Source: an uncultured Eubacterium sp.
GTDB lineage: Bacteria; Bacillota; Clostridia; Lachnospirales; Lachnospiraceae
DNA length: 25,309 nucleotides
Reading direction: 5' to 3'
NCBI GenBank assembly: GCA_910584065.1
Contig: CAJTZN010000050.1
Span: forward strand, 1 to 25,309
Shown here: one piece after another, positions 6,024 to 13,909 of the stretch
Layout of the letters: every line of letters begins with the position of its first letter
Position numbering within the stretch: position 1 is the stretch's first letter
Made by a program: the position numbers and the translations under genes
Notes under the pieces: model-generated
The model's database searches: none
Told to the model about the DNA's origin: nothing
Seen by the model: the letters and a program-made list of their open reading frames with translations, nothing else

Positions 6024-7424
6024 ATGAACGAGTGGAAAAAGAAATTGATCGGAGACAAGAAATTTTACCGGCGGCTGTTTGCGATTGCCGTGCCCATGAT
6101 GATTCAGATGGGCATTACCAATTTTGCCAGCATGCTGGATAATATCATGGTGGGACAGATGGGAACGGAGCAGATGACTGGCGTTGCGATTGCGAACCAG
6201 CTTATTTTTGTGTACAATCTTCTCGTATTTGGCGCGGTGTCAGGGCCGGGCATCTTTACCGCGCAGTTTTACGGGCAGCGCAACCACGAGGGAATCCGCC
6301 ACACCGTGCGCTTTAAGCTGATCTGCTGCGGGATCATTACCGTGATCGGCCTGGTCGTGATGGGACTTTTAGGAACCGAACTGATCACGCTCTACCTGAG
6401 TCAGGGGGGAGAGGCGGGAAATGCCGCCGGTACGCTGATGTACGGTCTGGATTACCTGCACATTGTCATGTTATGCTTTATTCCGTTTGCGGTCATCCAG
6501 GTCTACGCCGGGACGCTGAAAGAGACGGGAGAAACGCTGGTTCCGATGAAAGCGGGGCTGATCTCGGTTCTGGTGAACTTGTGTTTAAACTATATACTGA
6601 TCTACGGAAAGTTTGGCGCGCCGGCGCTCGGCGCCAGCGGCGCTGCCATCGGTACCGTGGTGGCAAGGGTCGTGGAAATGCTCATCGTCGTTGTGTGGAC
6701 ACACCGCCACCGGGAACGGAACTTGTTTGTGGAAGGTCTTTACCGCGGAATGCGCATACCGAAAGAACTGGTTGTGAAAATGATCCGCAAGGGCACGCCG
6801 CTCTTATTGAACGAGGGACTGTGGTCGGCCGGTATGGCGATGCTCATGCAGTGTTATTCGGTGCGCGGCCTGGATGTCGTGGCAGCGATGAATATATCCA
6901 ATACGTTAAACAATATGTTCAATGTCGTATTTTTGTCCATTGGAAACAGCGTGGCGATCATCGTTGGCCAGCTTCTGGGAGCGGGGAAGATGAAAGAAGC
7001 GAAATACAGTGCGTATAAGATCATTTTCTGCTCGACGACGATCTGCGTCGGGATTGCCGCTTGTTTGGCTGGAATGTCGTTTGTCTTTCCGGGCGTTTAC
7101 GAGACGTCGGAGGAAATCCGCAGCCTCGCTTCCCGGTTCATACTCGTGCTGGCGCTGTATATGCCGCTGAACGCGTTTTTACATGCCGCCTATTTTACGA
7201 TCCGTTCGGGTGGGAAGACGATCATTACCTTTTTGTTTGACTGCGGATTTATGTGGTGCGTCTCGATTCCGTTTGCCTACTGTTTATCGAGATTTACATC
7301 GCTTCCGATCGTGCCTCTTTACCTTCTGTGTTCCGGTGTGGACGCCGTGAAGGCGGTGGTGGGATTTGTGCTGCTTGTCAGGGGGAAATGGATGAATAAT
7401 CTCGTGGAAGATGGGATGGGATAA
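6024..7424 (+). CDS. MATE family multidrug/sodium antiporter
   Basis: A 466-residue polytopic membrane protein, full length for MATE transporters (about 12 membrane helices), with an AGGAG site just upstream. The N-terminal block, FAIAVPMMIQMGITNFASML followed by DNIMVGQMGTEQMTGVAIAN, is diagnostic of the family. The DxxMVG and the second-half repeat (helices from about 240 on, NEGLWSAGMAML, NTLNNMFNVVFLSIGNS) mark the internal two-fold repeat. MATE proteins export cationic drugs or metabolites using a proton or sodium gradient; the substrate cannot be inferred. It stands alone, with no regulator gene beside it, between the hairpin at 5899 and a small membrane protein gene. Confidence 0.95.
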   Translation: MNEWKKKLIGDKKFYRRLFAIAVPMMIQMGITNFASMLDNIMVGQMGTEQMTGVAIANQLIFVYNLLVFGAVSGPGIFTAQFYGQRNHEGIRHTVRFKLICCGIITVIGLVVMGLLGTELITLYLSQGGEAGNAAGTLMYGLDYLHIVMLCFIPFAVIQVYAGTLKETGETLVPMKAGLISVLVNLCLNYILIYGKFGAPALGASGAAIGTVVARVVEMLIVVVWTHRHRERNLFVEGLYRGMRIPKELVVKMIRKGTPLLLNEGLWSAGMAMLMQCYSVRGLDVVAAMNISNTLNNMFNVVFLSIGNSVAIIVGQLLGAGKMKEAKYSAYKIIFCSTTICVGIAACLAGMSFVFPGVYETSEEIRSLASRFILVLALYMPLNAFLHAAYFTIRSGGKTIITFLFDCGFMWCVSIPFAYCLSRFTSLPIVPLYLLCSGVDAVKAVVGFVLLVRGKWMNNLVEDGMG

Positions 7425-7463
7425 CGCTTAGGTTTAGTTTAAGGTTTTATGGAGGGGTTTGCT

Positions 7464-7505
7464 ATGAGAACATTCACAGTCGGAAGCTGCAGGATGGAGG
7501 ATTAA
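7464..7505 (+). other. Possible 13-codon leader ORF
   Basis: ATG at 7464 has GGAGGGG 8-13 bases upstream and encodes 13 residues (MRTFTVGSCRMED) before TAA at 7503-7505, five bases before the next start. Its last codons contain the GGAGG site used by the gene at 7510. It could be a short leader peptide coupling translation, or the worn start of a lost gene. Confidence 0.3.
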
Positions 7506-7509
7506 CATT

Positions 7510-7704
7510 ATGCTAGAAGAATTAGGAATAAGCGGCGGGACGGCAATTATCGTTCTGTTCGCCTTATATTTTATCGTCAAGTGGGCGGTGAAAAATGGAG
7601 TGAAAGAGGCTTATGAGGAGATTACAGGTAAAGAGATCAAAGATGATCTGGATGAAATTTTAGAAAAAGAAGCTGCGGAAAAAAAGGGGCGAGACAATGA
7701 TTGA
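7510..7704 (+). CDS. Small membrane protein, DUF6019-like
   Basis: A 64-residue protein with GGAGG nine bases before its ATG. Residues about 8-28 (GGTAIIVLFALYFIVKWAVK) form one membrane helix with an IVKWAVKNGVKEAY continuation. I associate this with the short DUF6019 proteins of Clostridia. The C-terminal half is charged and probably helical on the cytoplasmic side. The 3' end overlaps the GNAT gene by 8 bp, so the two are co-translated. Function is not known. The family name is from memory and should be treated as tentative; the gene itself is well supported by its ribosome site and coupling. Confidence 0.75.
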   Translation: MLEELGISGGTAIIVLFALYFIVKWAVKNGVKEAYEEITGKEIKDDLDEILEKEAAEKKGRDND

Positions 7705-8152
7705 ATTCGTGAAGGCAGGTACATCGGACGCGTTGGTGATCAATGGGATCTCGAAACGTTCATTTGATAGTGATGTAGAAGTAGGGGCGCCTGACAAAGG
7801 TGGTCCTTCGGGGTACATGTCGGTAAAGTTCCACACAAAGATGGCAAGATCAAATCATTTATACAAATTGATAGTTGATGGATTTATCATAGGCGGTGCC
7901 ATTCTTTTTATCGATGGAAACAGGCTTACCATAGGAAGGATCTTTATTAGTCCGGAACACCATAGAAAAGGGTATGGTGTTTATATGATGCAGGAAATCG
8001 AGAGGATGTTTCCTGCGGCAAAGGAGATCTATCTGGACACCCCTGTTTGGAACATCCGCACAAATTCTTTTTATCAGAAGCTGGGATATATCGAATATAA
8101 GAGAGATCGCGAGATTGTATATTATACAAAAAAATCATCAATGGGAGGATAA
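7697..8152 (+). CDS. GNAT family N-acetyltransferase
   Basis: A 151-residue cytoplasmic enzyme starting within the end of the preceding small gene, with an AAGGGG site. The acetyl-CoA binding motif A is visible as IGRIFISPEHHRKGYGVYMM (pyrophosphate loop H-R-K-G-Y-G near residues 90-98). The C-terminal YLDTPVWNIRTNSFYQKLGY is typical of motif B, with the conserved N..FY.K.GY end. Substrate is unknown; GNATs of this size acetylate amines on small molecules, peptides or antibiotics. Codon use looks AT-richer than in the MATE gene upstream. Confidence 0.9.
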   Translation: MIEFVKAGTSDALVINGISKRSFDSDVEVGAPDKGGPSGYMSVKFHTKMARSNHLYKLIVDGFIIGGAILFIDGNRLTIGRIFISPEHHRKGYGVYMMQEIERMFPAAKEIYLDTPVWNIRTNSFYQKLGYIEYKRDREIVYYTKKSSMGG

Positions 8153-8156
8153 CACA

Positions 8157-8234
8157 TGATTTTATATAGACCTGTAGGTACAAAAGAGTTGAAGCTGATA
8201 GAGAAGATTATCAGTAAGTTTTCAGATGATTAAT
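8157..8234 (+). pseudogene. Truncated 5' end of a small conserved gene
   Basis: An ATG with GGGAGG six bases upstream opens a 25-residue frame, MILYRPVGTKELKLIEKIIS and five more residues, ending in TAA at 8232-8234. The start MILYRP.G.KEL.LI is shared by short clostridial proteins often labelled ADP-ribosylation/crystallin J1. Here the similarity stops after about 15 residues, so the rest of the gene seems deleted. It lies four bases after the GNAT stop and would be in the same transcript. Confidence 0.4.
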
Positions 8235-8303
8235 ATGTCAGACGTACTCTTGCCCTGACAGAAATACAAGGTCCGATCGATAGTAACAGATAGCGACGGA
8301 TGC

Positions 8304-8332
8304 TTGACAACAACAGGTAAAAATGATAAATT
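8304..8332 (+). promoter_or_regulatory. Likely promoter of the esterase gene
   Basis: TTGACA (8304-8309) and TAAATT (8327-8332), spacing 17 nt, about 60 nt before the start codon at 8394. Confidence 0.5.
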
Positions 8333-8393
8333 CATATTGAGTATTTTTAATTTTTTTGAAGCACTGTCAATAAAAAAGGGGAGGTATTTTAAC

Positions 8394-10526
8394 ATGAAAT
8401 TCACCAGAAAGTGTACAGGCCTTTTGCTGGCAACTGCATTAGTTGCGCAGGTGGCCATGCCGGGAGCCCAGGTAGAGGCGAAAAAGGCAGCAAAACCGGT
8501 ACTTTCAACAAAGACAGTTAAAGTCAAGGAAAAGGCAAAGAAAAAAGTTACGGTAAAGAAAGCGAAAGGTTATAAGTTAACGGTTAAGTCTAAAAACAAA
8601 AAGATTGCAACTGTTTCGAAACAAGGTAAAACGGCATTCGTTGTAAAAGGCGTAAAAGCTGGAAAAACAAAGGTGATCTGTACCGCGAAAAAGAAGAAGA
8701 AAAAGGTAACATTAACATGTACGGTAAAAGTGGAAAAGGGGAGCAGGAACGTGATACAGCCTACCGCATCGCCAATGGCAACAAACAATAATGCCGCGGT
8801 TACGGCTACGCCAAATCCTACGTCCACACCAGAACCTACCGCTACACCTGTACCTACGGTTGGTCCGTTCCCGGAGACAGATCAATATTCTTATGTTCCA
8901 TATGAATTTGCAGATGCTTCGGAGAATGTGGAAAAGGGAACGATCGAAGAGATTACTTATACATCAAAGACTACAAATAAGACGCATAAAGTTCTTGTAC
9001 AGCTTCCTGCAAACTATTCACAGGATAAACAGTATCCGGTATTATATCTGTTCCATGGTGAAAATGATACGGAGGGCATATGGAAAAATATGGCGGCAGA
9101 TCGGATTATCGACAATGCCATTGCATTTAAAGCTGCCAAAGAGATGATCGTAGTTATGCCAAATATCAGTGGTGACAAAGATGAAGATATTATGAAGGAT
9201 TTTGTTGATGCTCTAAAACCAGAGGTAGAAGCAAAATACTCTGCAGCAAAGGAGCGTCATAACATAGCAGTAGCCGGATACGGTCTGGGCGGACGCATCG
9301 CCTTGAACATCGGTCTGTCGCTTCCTGAACAGGCAGCATATACGGGCGCATTCGCTCCGGTGGAAGGTTTGCTGCCATCCGGTGGAGCAGACGGTTACTT
9401 CAATAACTCCAGTTTTCGTATTGATGAAAAATATAAAGATTATACTTTCCTTATGATCCAGAAGGGGACGAGTGATGATGTGGCAGGCGAAGCTCCGGAT
9501 TCCTATCATAAGGCATTGACAGATAACGGATCAGAATGCCTGTATCTTGAGATGGAGGGAGCGCATGATCAGGAGTTATTTAAAGCCGGTTTATACAATT
9601 TTGCGAGACGTATCTTTAAACGCGGCACACAGGATGAAAGTATCGTAAACGGATTTGTTACAAAAGTACCTGATTCCGCAATTAAACCAACGACTCACAG
9701 AGGTAAAATTGAGAAAATTGAGTACGATACGGAGACGTACGATCCGGACAATTCACAGAAGATCCATAAGTGGGCGAATGTTTATCTGCCATATGACTAT
9801 GATCCGGAAAAGAAATATAATGTCTTATATTTGATGCATGGCGGCGGCGAGAATGCGGATACATGGATCAAGGGCGATAATATATATGGTGACTATACTC
9901 ACAACCGGGATATGCTGAACCGGCTGTTTGAGGAAGGATACTGTGAGCCATGTATCATTGTAAACCCTACCTTCTATCGTCCGGAAGGTGTGTCTAACCC
10001 TAAAAATTTAATGGATCTTACCATCCTGTTCCAGCACGAATTGCGCAACGACCTGATTCCAGCTGTTGAGGCCAAGTATTCTACGTATGCGGGCGGCGAT
10101 GTATCAATAGAAAGTCTGAAGGCGAGCCGTATGCACCGTGGTTTTGCAGGATTATCAATGGGTTCTAACACGACATACCACTCCGCATTCTTCGGAAATT
10201 ATGACTTGTTTGCATGGTATGCCCCATATTCCGGTTACTTTGGAACCGAGAACGGAAATGATGCCGACGCGGATCGGTTCAATAAAATAATCGAAGAGGG
10301 CGAAGCAAATGGCATGCCGCTTGGGTATATATACTGTGGGAATGGATCCGATGACTTTGCGCTGTCAGGACAGTTGGATTTAATGCAGAAAGCATTAGTT
10401 CGCTCCGATATTTTGGTTCCCGGCCGCAATTTTGATTTTGTCATAATCCCAGGTGGAATCCATGATATGAATCAGTGGCATATCCATTTCTACAATACAT
10501 TAAAGATTTTCTTTACAAAAGAATAG
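8394..10526 (+). CDS. Secreted two-domain esterase (CE1/esterase D type) with Big2-like N-terminus
   Basis: A protein of 710 residues. ATG at 8394 has GGGGAGG upstream and starts a signal peptide (KFTRK, hydrophobic core, AQVEA-KK near 29-31), so an in-frame ATG at 8304 is rejected. Order: lysine-rich Big2-like Ig domain (about 32-120), Thr/Pro linker (about 122-160), first alpha/beta-hydrolase domain (about 175-415), second domain (about 435-710). The second domain has the nucleophile elbow GLSMG with Ser 588 and a C-terminal GGIHDMNQW with His 690, as in feruloyl/acetyl-xylan esterases of family CE1. The first domain has GYGLG at the same place, with Gly 297 where Ser is required, so it is probably a non-catalytic binding or scaffold domain. 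The likely substrate is ester-decorated plant polysaccharide, inferred from family. It has its own promoter and is followed by a terminator. Confidence 0.88.
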   Translation: MKFTRKCTGLLLATALVAQVAMPGAQVEAKKAAKPVLSTKTVKVKEKAKKKVTVKKAKGYKLTVKSKNKKIATVSKQGKTAFVVKGVKAGKTKVICTAKKKKKKVTLTCTVKVEKGSRNVIQPTASPMATNNNAAVTATPNPTSTPEPTATPVPTVGPFPETDQYSYVPYEFADASENVEKGTIEEITYTSKTTNKTHKVLVQLPANYSQDKQYPVLYLFHGENDTEGIWKNMAADRIIDNAIAFKAAKEMIVVMPNISGDKDEDIMKDFVDALKPEVEAKYSAAKERHNIAVAGYGLGGRIALNIGLSLPEQAAYTGAFAPVEGLLPSGGADGYFNNSSFRIDEKYKDYTFLMIQKGTSDDVAGEAPDSYHKALTDNGSECLYLEMEGAHDQELFKAGLYNFARRIFKRGTQDESIVNGFVTKVPDSAIKPTTHRGKIEKIEYDTETYDPDNSQKIHKWANVYLPYDYDPEKKYNVLYLMHGGGENADTWIKGDNIYGDYTHNRDMLNRLFEEGYCEPCIIVNPTFYRPEGVSNPKNLMDLTILFQHELRNDLIPAVEAKYSTYAGGDVSIESLKASRMHRGFAGLSMGSNTTYHSAFFGNYDLFAWYAPYSGYFGTENGNDADADRFNKIIEEGEANGMPLGYIYCGNGSDDFALSGQLDLMQKALVRSDILVPGRNFDFVIIPGGIHDMNQWHIHFYNTLKIFFTKE

Positions 10527-10582
10527 CAAGGAATAACCGATCAATAAAAAATGGGGCTGTCACAATAGCGGATGAAAATTCG

Positions 10583-10603
10583 TGAAGCGGCGGCTTCATT
10601 TTT
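10583..10603 (+). terminator. Intrinsic terminator after the esterase gene
   Basis: TGAAGC/GCTTCA stem (10583-10588 with 10593-10598), loop GGCG, then a T run. The flanks (GGATGAAAA and TTTTTGCCATC) can extend the stem imperfectly. Confidence 0.65.
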
Positions 10604-10615
10604 GCCATCGGTTAG

Positions 10616-10643
10616 ATCAAAAGCAACAGCCTGTTGCTTTGAT
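10616..10643 (+). promoter_or_regulatory. Inverted repeat over the -35 of the HTH gene (candidate operator)
   Basis: ATCAAAAGCAACAG (10616-10629) is followed after one base by CTGTTGCTTTGAT (10631-10643), a near-perfect dyad lacking one T. Its right end is the TTTGAT -35 of the promoter at 10638-10666. There is no T run after it, so it is more like an operator than a terminator. Confidence 0.5.
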
Positions 10644-10666
10644 TTCAAATGTATCCATGATATAAT
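10638..10666 (+). promoter_or_regulatory. Promoter of the HTH/zinc-ribbon gene
   Basis: TTTGAT (10638-10643), a 17-nt spacer and a perfect TATAAT (10661-10666) with the extended -10 TGA just before it. Confidence 0.7.
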
Positions 10667-10690
10667 GTTTCGTGAAAGGAGATGATTCGT

Positions 10691-11131
10691 ATGGAAACAA
10701 AAACGATCATATTTGAACTGCGAACGAAACATGGATTATCCCAGGATGATCTTGCCGAAAAACTCTATGTGACCCGCCAGGCGGTATCCCGGTGGGAGAC
10801 GGGTGAGACCGTACCAAATACGGAAACCCTGAAACTGCTGTCGAAACTGTTTGACGTTTCGATCAATACGCTTCTTGGTTCTCCAAGAAAACTGATCTGC
10901 CAATGCTGCGGGATGCCGTTGGATGAGTCATCGATCAGTAAAGAGGTTGACGGAACATTCAATGAAGAGTATTGTAAGTGGTGCTATACGGATGGAGCGT
11001 TCGTTTATAGCAGTCTGGAACAATTGACAGATTTTCTTGTGGAACATATGTCAAATGAAGAATGGCCGCCAGAGCAGGCGCGTGTTTATTTTGAATCACA
11101 GCTGCCGAAGCTCGGCCACTGGAATAAATAA
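10691..11131 (+). CDS. HTH_3 (Xre-type) regulator with C-terminal zinc ribbon
   Basis: A 146-residue protein. ATG at 10691 is chosen because AGGAG (10677-10681) is correctly spaced for it and not for the ATG at 10682. The N-terminus (about 8-62: LRTKHGLSQDDLAEKLYVTR, QAVSRWETGETVPN) is a standard Xre/HTH_3 DNA-binding domain. Residues about 73-120 form a putative zinc ribbon with CQCCGMPL and YCKWCY pairs followed by LEQLTDFLVEHM, known as the Zn_ribbon_2 family. This HTH/zinc-ribbon fusion is common in Lachnospiraceae. The dyad overlapping its own promoter suggests autoregulation. Other targets are unknown. It is a single-gene unit followed by a broken Uma2 gene. Confidence 0.92.
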   Translation: METKTIIFELRTKHGLSQDDLAEKLYVTRQAVSRWETGETVPNTETLKLLSKLFDVSINTLLGSPRKLICQCCGMPLDESSISKEVDGTFNEEYCKWCYTDGAFVYSSLEQLTDFLVEHMSNEEWPPEQARVYFESQLPKLGHWNK

Positions 11132-11157
11132 TATAAAGTTACCGTGGAGGTGATTGT

Positions 11158-11476
11158 ATGGATGCCTTGAGTAAAGAAGAAATTTATACGATAGACGACA
11201 TTTATGCTTCCATGTTCAAAGTTAGATGAAAAGGGGTGTCACGGTGCTCCGGACTGGGTGATAGAGGTTGTATCACCCAGCAGCAAATCGAGGGATTATA
11301 TGGAAAAATTGTTCAAATACCGCATGGCGGGCGTCCGGGAGTATTGGATCGTCGATCCGGAAAAACAAAGGATAATGGTTTATTGGTTTGAACATGATGT
11401 CGTCGAGCAATACGATTTTGGAACCGATATTCCGGTGGGAATATATGAGGGATTTCATATTAACCTATTACTCTGA
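11158..11476 (+). pseudogene. Uma2/DUF820 nuclease gene with internal deletion and frameshift
   Basis: ATG at 11158 with GGAGG upstream gives MDALSKEEIYTIDDIYAS, the usual start of Uma2 proteins (YTIEDIYALPEG). Just after about 11212 the sequence jumps to CSKLDEKGCHGAPDW, which in intact proteins lies about 90 residues later. The junction shifts the frame, so the original start stops at TGA near 11227. The 3' part stays open to 11476: VIEVVSPSSKSRDYMEKLFK, then YWIVDP. That part retains the later residues of the PD-(D/E)XK fold but has lost the first catalytic Asp region (normally EPDI). An ATG at 11204 could in principle start the remaining piece, but nothing supports it as a working gene. 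Confidence 0.8.
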
Positions 11477-12267
11477 AACGTCGTGCGGAACCTTTCATCA
11501 AACGGATCCTCCGTAAGAACGGTTTCATCAAACTTACGGATCATTTCTACACATTTGGCGATACTTTCCTTATAGATCCGTTCCAAGACCGGATTGGTTT
11601 TTGAAGCCGTCCGTTTTGGAATGAGATCCATCATATGGCCTTCTAGTTTTTCATAGTAGCCGGACAGGAACATGAGCGTTCGGATGCACATTCTCCGAAC
11701 GGATTTCCCCGTAGTAAAAAACCACTTCGCGAGCGACATTGATTTCAACGATTTCTTGATTTTTTTCCTCGATACTTCAAACGACCGGTAAATGCCGTGG
11801 ACGGCGTCCAACGTCTGCTTATCCCAGCGGATGTATTTCCAAGCCGGGTAATGGAGCGGGTTTTTGCCTGCTTTTTTCAGTAGATACCGATCAAATTCAA
11901 TTTCCATGACCAGATGGTTATACCCGGGTTCTTTTGATTTGGGGATCACGAACGTATGGCTCTCGCTGTCGAGCATGAAATGACAGATGAAGCCGAGTAA
12001 ATAGGCGTATTCGCCGCAATCCTTTCCCTTTTTGCGAATGGTGGGACGGATCTGTTCGAGAAATTCCTCGAACGACTGCCGGTGCTGGGCGTGTCCGAGC
12101 TTATTCGTATGGCAGCGGAAAAAAGGGCGGTAGAAAAATAAAAAATCCGGTCCCTGCAGCCCCGCTTTGAACGCTTCCGGATATGTTCGGATGATCTTTT
12201 TTAAATCTGCCGGTAAGTCCCGGAAGACTTTTGTTCCAAATGAATGGTGCGCGTATAAAGATGGCAT
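11455..12267 (-). CDS. Zinc-dependent phospholipase C-like protein
   Basis: A protein of 270 residues. The start at 12267 is preferred over 12300 because GGAGG lies just upstream on the minus strand and members begin MPS.YAHH.FG. It matches the Zn_dep_PLPC family: AHHSFG at 6-11, LQGPDFLFFYRP at about 40-50, HTNKLGHAQH at about 54-63, CHFMLDSESHTF at about 100-112 (H..D...H), and NHLVMEIEFDRYLL at about 122-135. The histidines, Asp and Glu form the three-zinc centre of bacterial phospholipase C. No signal peptide is visible, unlike secreted clostridial alpha-toxins, so it is likely cytoplasmic or a hydrolase of unknown substrate. Its 3' end overlaps the broken Uma2 gene by 22 bp, tail to tail. 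The intergenic region at 12268-12413 is shared with the divergent pgeF gene. Confidence 0.88.
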   Translation of the reverse strand: MPSLYAHHSFGTKVFRDLPADLKKIIRTYPEAFKAGLQGPDFLFFYRPFFRCHTNKLGHAQHRQSFEEFLEQIRPTIRKKGKDCGEYAYLLGFICHFMLDSESHTFVIPKSKEPGYNHLVMEIEFDRYLLKKAGKNPLHYPAWKYIRWDKQTLDAVHGIYRSFEVSRKKIKKSLKSMSLAKWFFTTGKSVRRMCIRTLMFLSGYYEKLEGHMMDLIPKRTASKTNPVLERIYKESIAKCVEMIRKFDETVLTEDPFDERFRTTFQSNRLI

Positions 12268-12336
12268 ACTTCCTCCATTTCTGCGGGGAAATTGGAACAT
12301 AATACTTCCAAAAAAACTCCCGCGGACGTAAAAAAC

Positions 12337-12371
12337 TTGTTCATTTTATTCTAATTGTAGTATACTATAAT
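12337..12371 (+). promoter_or_regulatory. Promoter region of the pgeF-led gene series
   Basis: TTGTTC (12337-12342), an 18-nt gap, then TATACT (12361-12366) overlapping a consensus TATAAT at 12366-12371. Either -10 would place transcription start about 35-45 nt before the ATG at 12414. Confidence 0.55.
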
Positions 12372-12413
12372 GTGGAAAAGTTATTCAAGACAAAAAAGGA
12401 GATTCTTAATAAT

Positions 12414-13253
12414 ATGGACAAATGGATCGAGAATAATAAACAGATCACATGGGTAGAGCGGGAAGGCGTGCCGTTCCTGCAGTTTCCGTTGCTGCAGGAA
12501 TATCCGCTCGTGCACGGTTTTTCCACGAAACTGGGCGGCGTGAGCAGCGGGGACTGCGCGACGATGAACCTCAGTTTTACGAGGGGAGACGCGGTATCCG
12601 ACGTGAGGGAAAACCATCGGCTTTTTGCGCGGGCCGTCGGCTATGACGTGTCAAAACTCGTGCTGACCGATCAGGTTCACAGCACGAACATACGGCGTGT
12701 CGGCGTCCGGGACTGCGGGGAAGTATTCAGAGAACAGCGGAGCATCCGTGAAACCGATGGTCTGGTGACAAATGAGAAAGACGTCGTTTTAATGACGTTT
12801 TTTGCGGACTGTGTGCCACTTCTTTTTTATGATCCCGTGCAACAGGCGGTCGGAAACGCCCATTCCGGCTGGCGGGGGACGGTACAGAAAATGGGAGAGA
12901 AGATGGTGGCGCGCATGGCGCAGGAATTTGGTTCCGAGCCGGAGAATCTGCGCGCGGTCATCGGCCCTTCAATCTGCCGGGCTTGTTATGAAGTCGATGA
13001 GGCCGTCATACGGGAGTTTGATCTGGCGTTTGATGAAAGACACTGGGATGCCATCTATGACAAAAAAGAAAACGGACACTACCAGCTCGATCTGTGGCAG
13101 GCAAATCGCATCATTTTAGAGGAAGCGGGCCTGCGGCCGGAGCATATTTGCGTGAGCGGCGTCTGCACGTATGAACATGCGGAACAGCTTTTTTCCCACC
13201 GCTATACGAATGGCCGGAGGGGGAATTTATGCGCGGTTATCGGGCTTCGCTAG
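12414..13253 (+). CDS. pgeF: Laccase-domain protein, peptidoglycan editing factor/purine nucleoside phosphorylase type
   Basis: A 279-residue protein from the ATG at 12414, with GGAG twelve bases upstream; an in-frame GTG at 12372 overlaps the -10 region and is rejected. It is a full-length member of the YfiH/PgeF/YlmD (Cu-oxidase_4) family. HGFSTKLGGVS at about 34, TDQVHS at about 83-88, FADCVPLLFYDP at about 127-138 and GNAHSGWRGT at about 143-152 give the zinc-binding His/Cys/His set, with GPSICRACYEV and SGVCTYEH further on. Members have purine nucleoside phosphorylase/adenosine deaminase activity, and the E. coli protein prevents misuse of L-serine in peptidoglycan. It heads a run of plus-strand genes; queH follows 11 bp after its stop. 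Confidence 0.9.
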   Translation: MDKWIENNKQITWVEREGVPFLQFPLLQEYPLVHGFSTKLGGVSSGDCATMNLSFTRGDAVSDVRENHRLFARAVGYDVSKLVLTDQVHSTNIRRVGVRDCGEVFREQRSIRETDGLVTNEKDVVLMTFFADCVPLLFYDPVQQAVGNAHSGWRGTVQKMGEKMVARMAQEFGSEPENLRAVIGPSICRACYEVDEAVIREFDLAFDERHWDAIYDKKENGHYQLDLWQANRIILEEAGLRPEHICVSGVCTYEHAEQLFSHRYTNGRRGNLCAVIGLR

Positions 13254-13264
13254 AGGAGAGAGTG

Positions 13265-13909
13265 ATGAACAGAAGAAATTATCAGCGGGAGTTAGACGAG
13301 ATATTATGCCGGATATCGCAGAACGGAACGGAGCAGACGTTATTCCTCCACTGCTGCTGCGCGCCGTGCAGCAGCTACGTACTCGAATACCTGTCCGGTT
13401 ATTTCCGTTTGATCCTGTTTTTTTACAACCCTAACATTACCGAGGCGGCGGAGTACGAAAAAAGGAAAGCCGAACTCAAACGTCTCGTCCGGGAAAAGCC
13501 ATTTCCCGGTCCGATCGAATTTGCCGATGCCGATTACGAAGACAAGCTGTTCTTTGAAAAGACAAAGGGACTGGAGCGGGAACCGGAGTGCGGCAGGCGC
13601 TGTTTCGTCTGTTATGAGATGCGACTTCGAAAGACGGCCCAGATGGCGGTGGAAGCGGGCGCGGCATACTTTTGCACGACGTTATCGATCAGTCCGCATA
13701 AAAACGCGGACAAGCTGATGGAGATCGGGGAGTCGCTTGCCGCCGAATACGGCGTTTCCTATCTGCCGTCGGATTTTAAAAAGAAAAACGGCTATAAGAG
13801 AAGCATCGAATTGTCCCGGGAATATGATTTGTACCGCCAGAATTACTGCGGCTGTATTTATTCCCGCAAGGCAGCGGAACGTGACAATGGATGGGAGGCG
13901 AGACGATGA
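13265..13909 (+). CDS. queH: Epoxyqueuosine reductase QueH
   Basis: A 214-residue protein from the ATG at 13265, preceded by AGGAG; an in-frame ATG at 13229 would overlap pgeF and has no such site. It matches QueH (DUF208), the non-cobalamin enzyme that reduces epoxyqueuosine to queuosine in tRNA wobble position 34. Key features are LHCCCAPCSSYVLEYL near residues 28-43, the CGRRCFVCYEMRL cluster at about 107-119, TTLSISPHKN near 136-145 and the NYCGCIYS end. These cysteines bind the Fe-S cluster and a second metal in the family. All expected motifs are present. No other queuosine synthesis gene is nearby, which suits organisms that salvage precursors. Its TGA overlaps the apbE ATG (ATGA at 13906-13909). 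Confidence 0.94.
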   Translation: MNRRNYQRELDEILCRISQNGTEQTLFLHCCCAPCSSYVLEYLSGYFRLILFFYNPNITEAAEYEKRKAELKRLVREKPFPGPIEFADADYEDKLFFEKTKGLEREPECGRRCFVCYEMRLRKTAQMAVEAGAAYFCTTLSISPHKNADKLMEIGESLAAEYGVSYLPSDFKKKNGYKRSIELSREYDLYRQNYCGCIYSRKAAERDNGWEARR

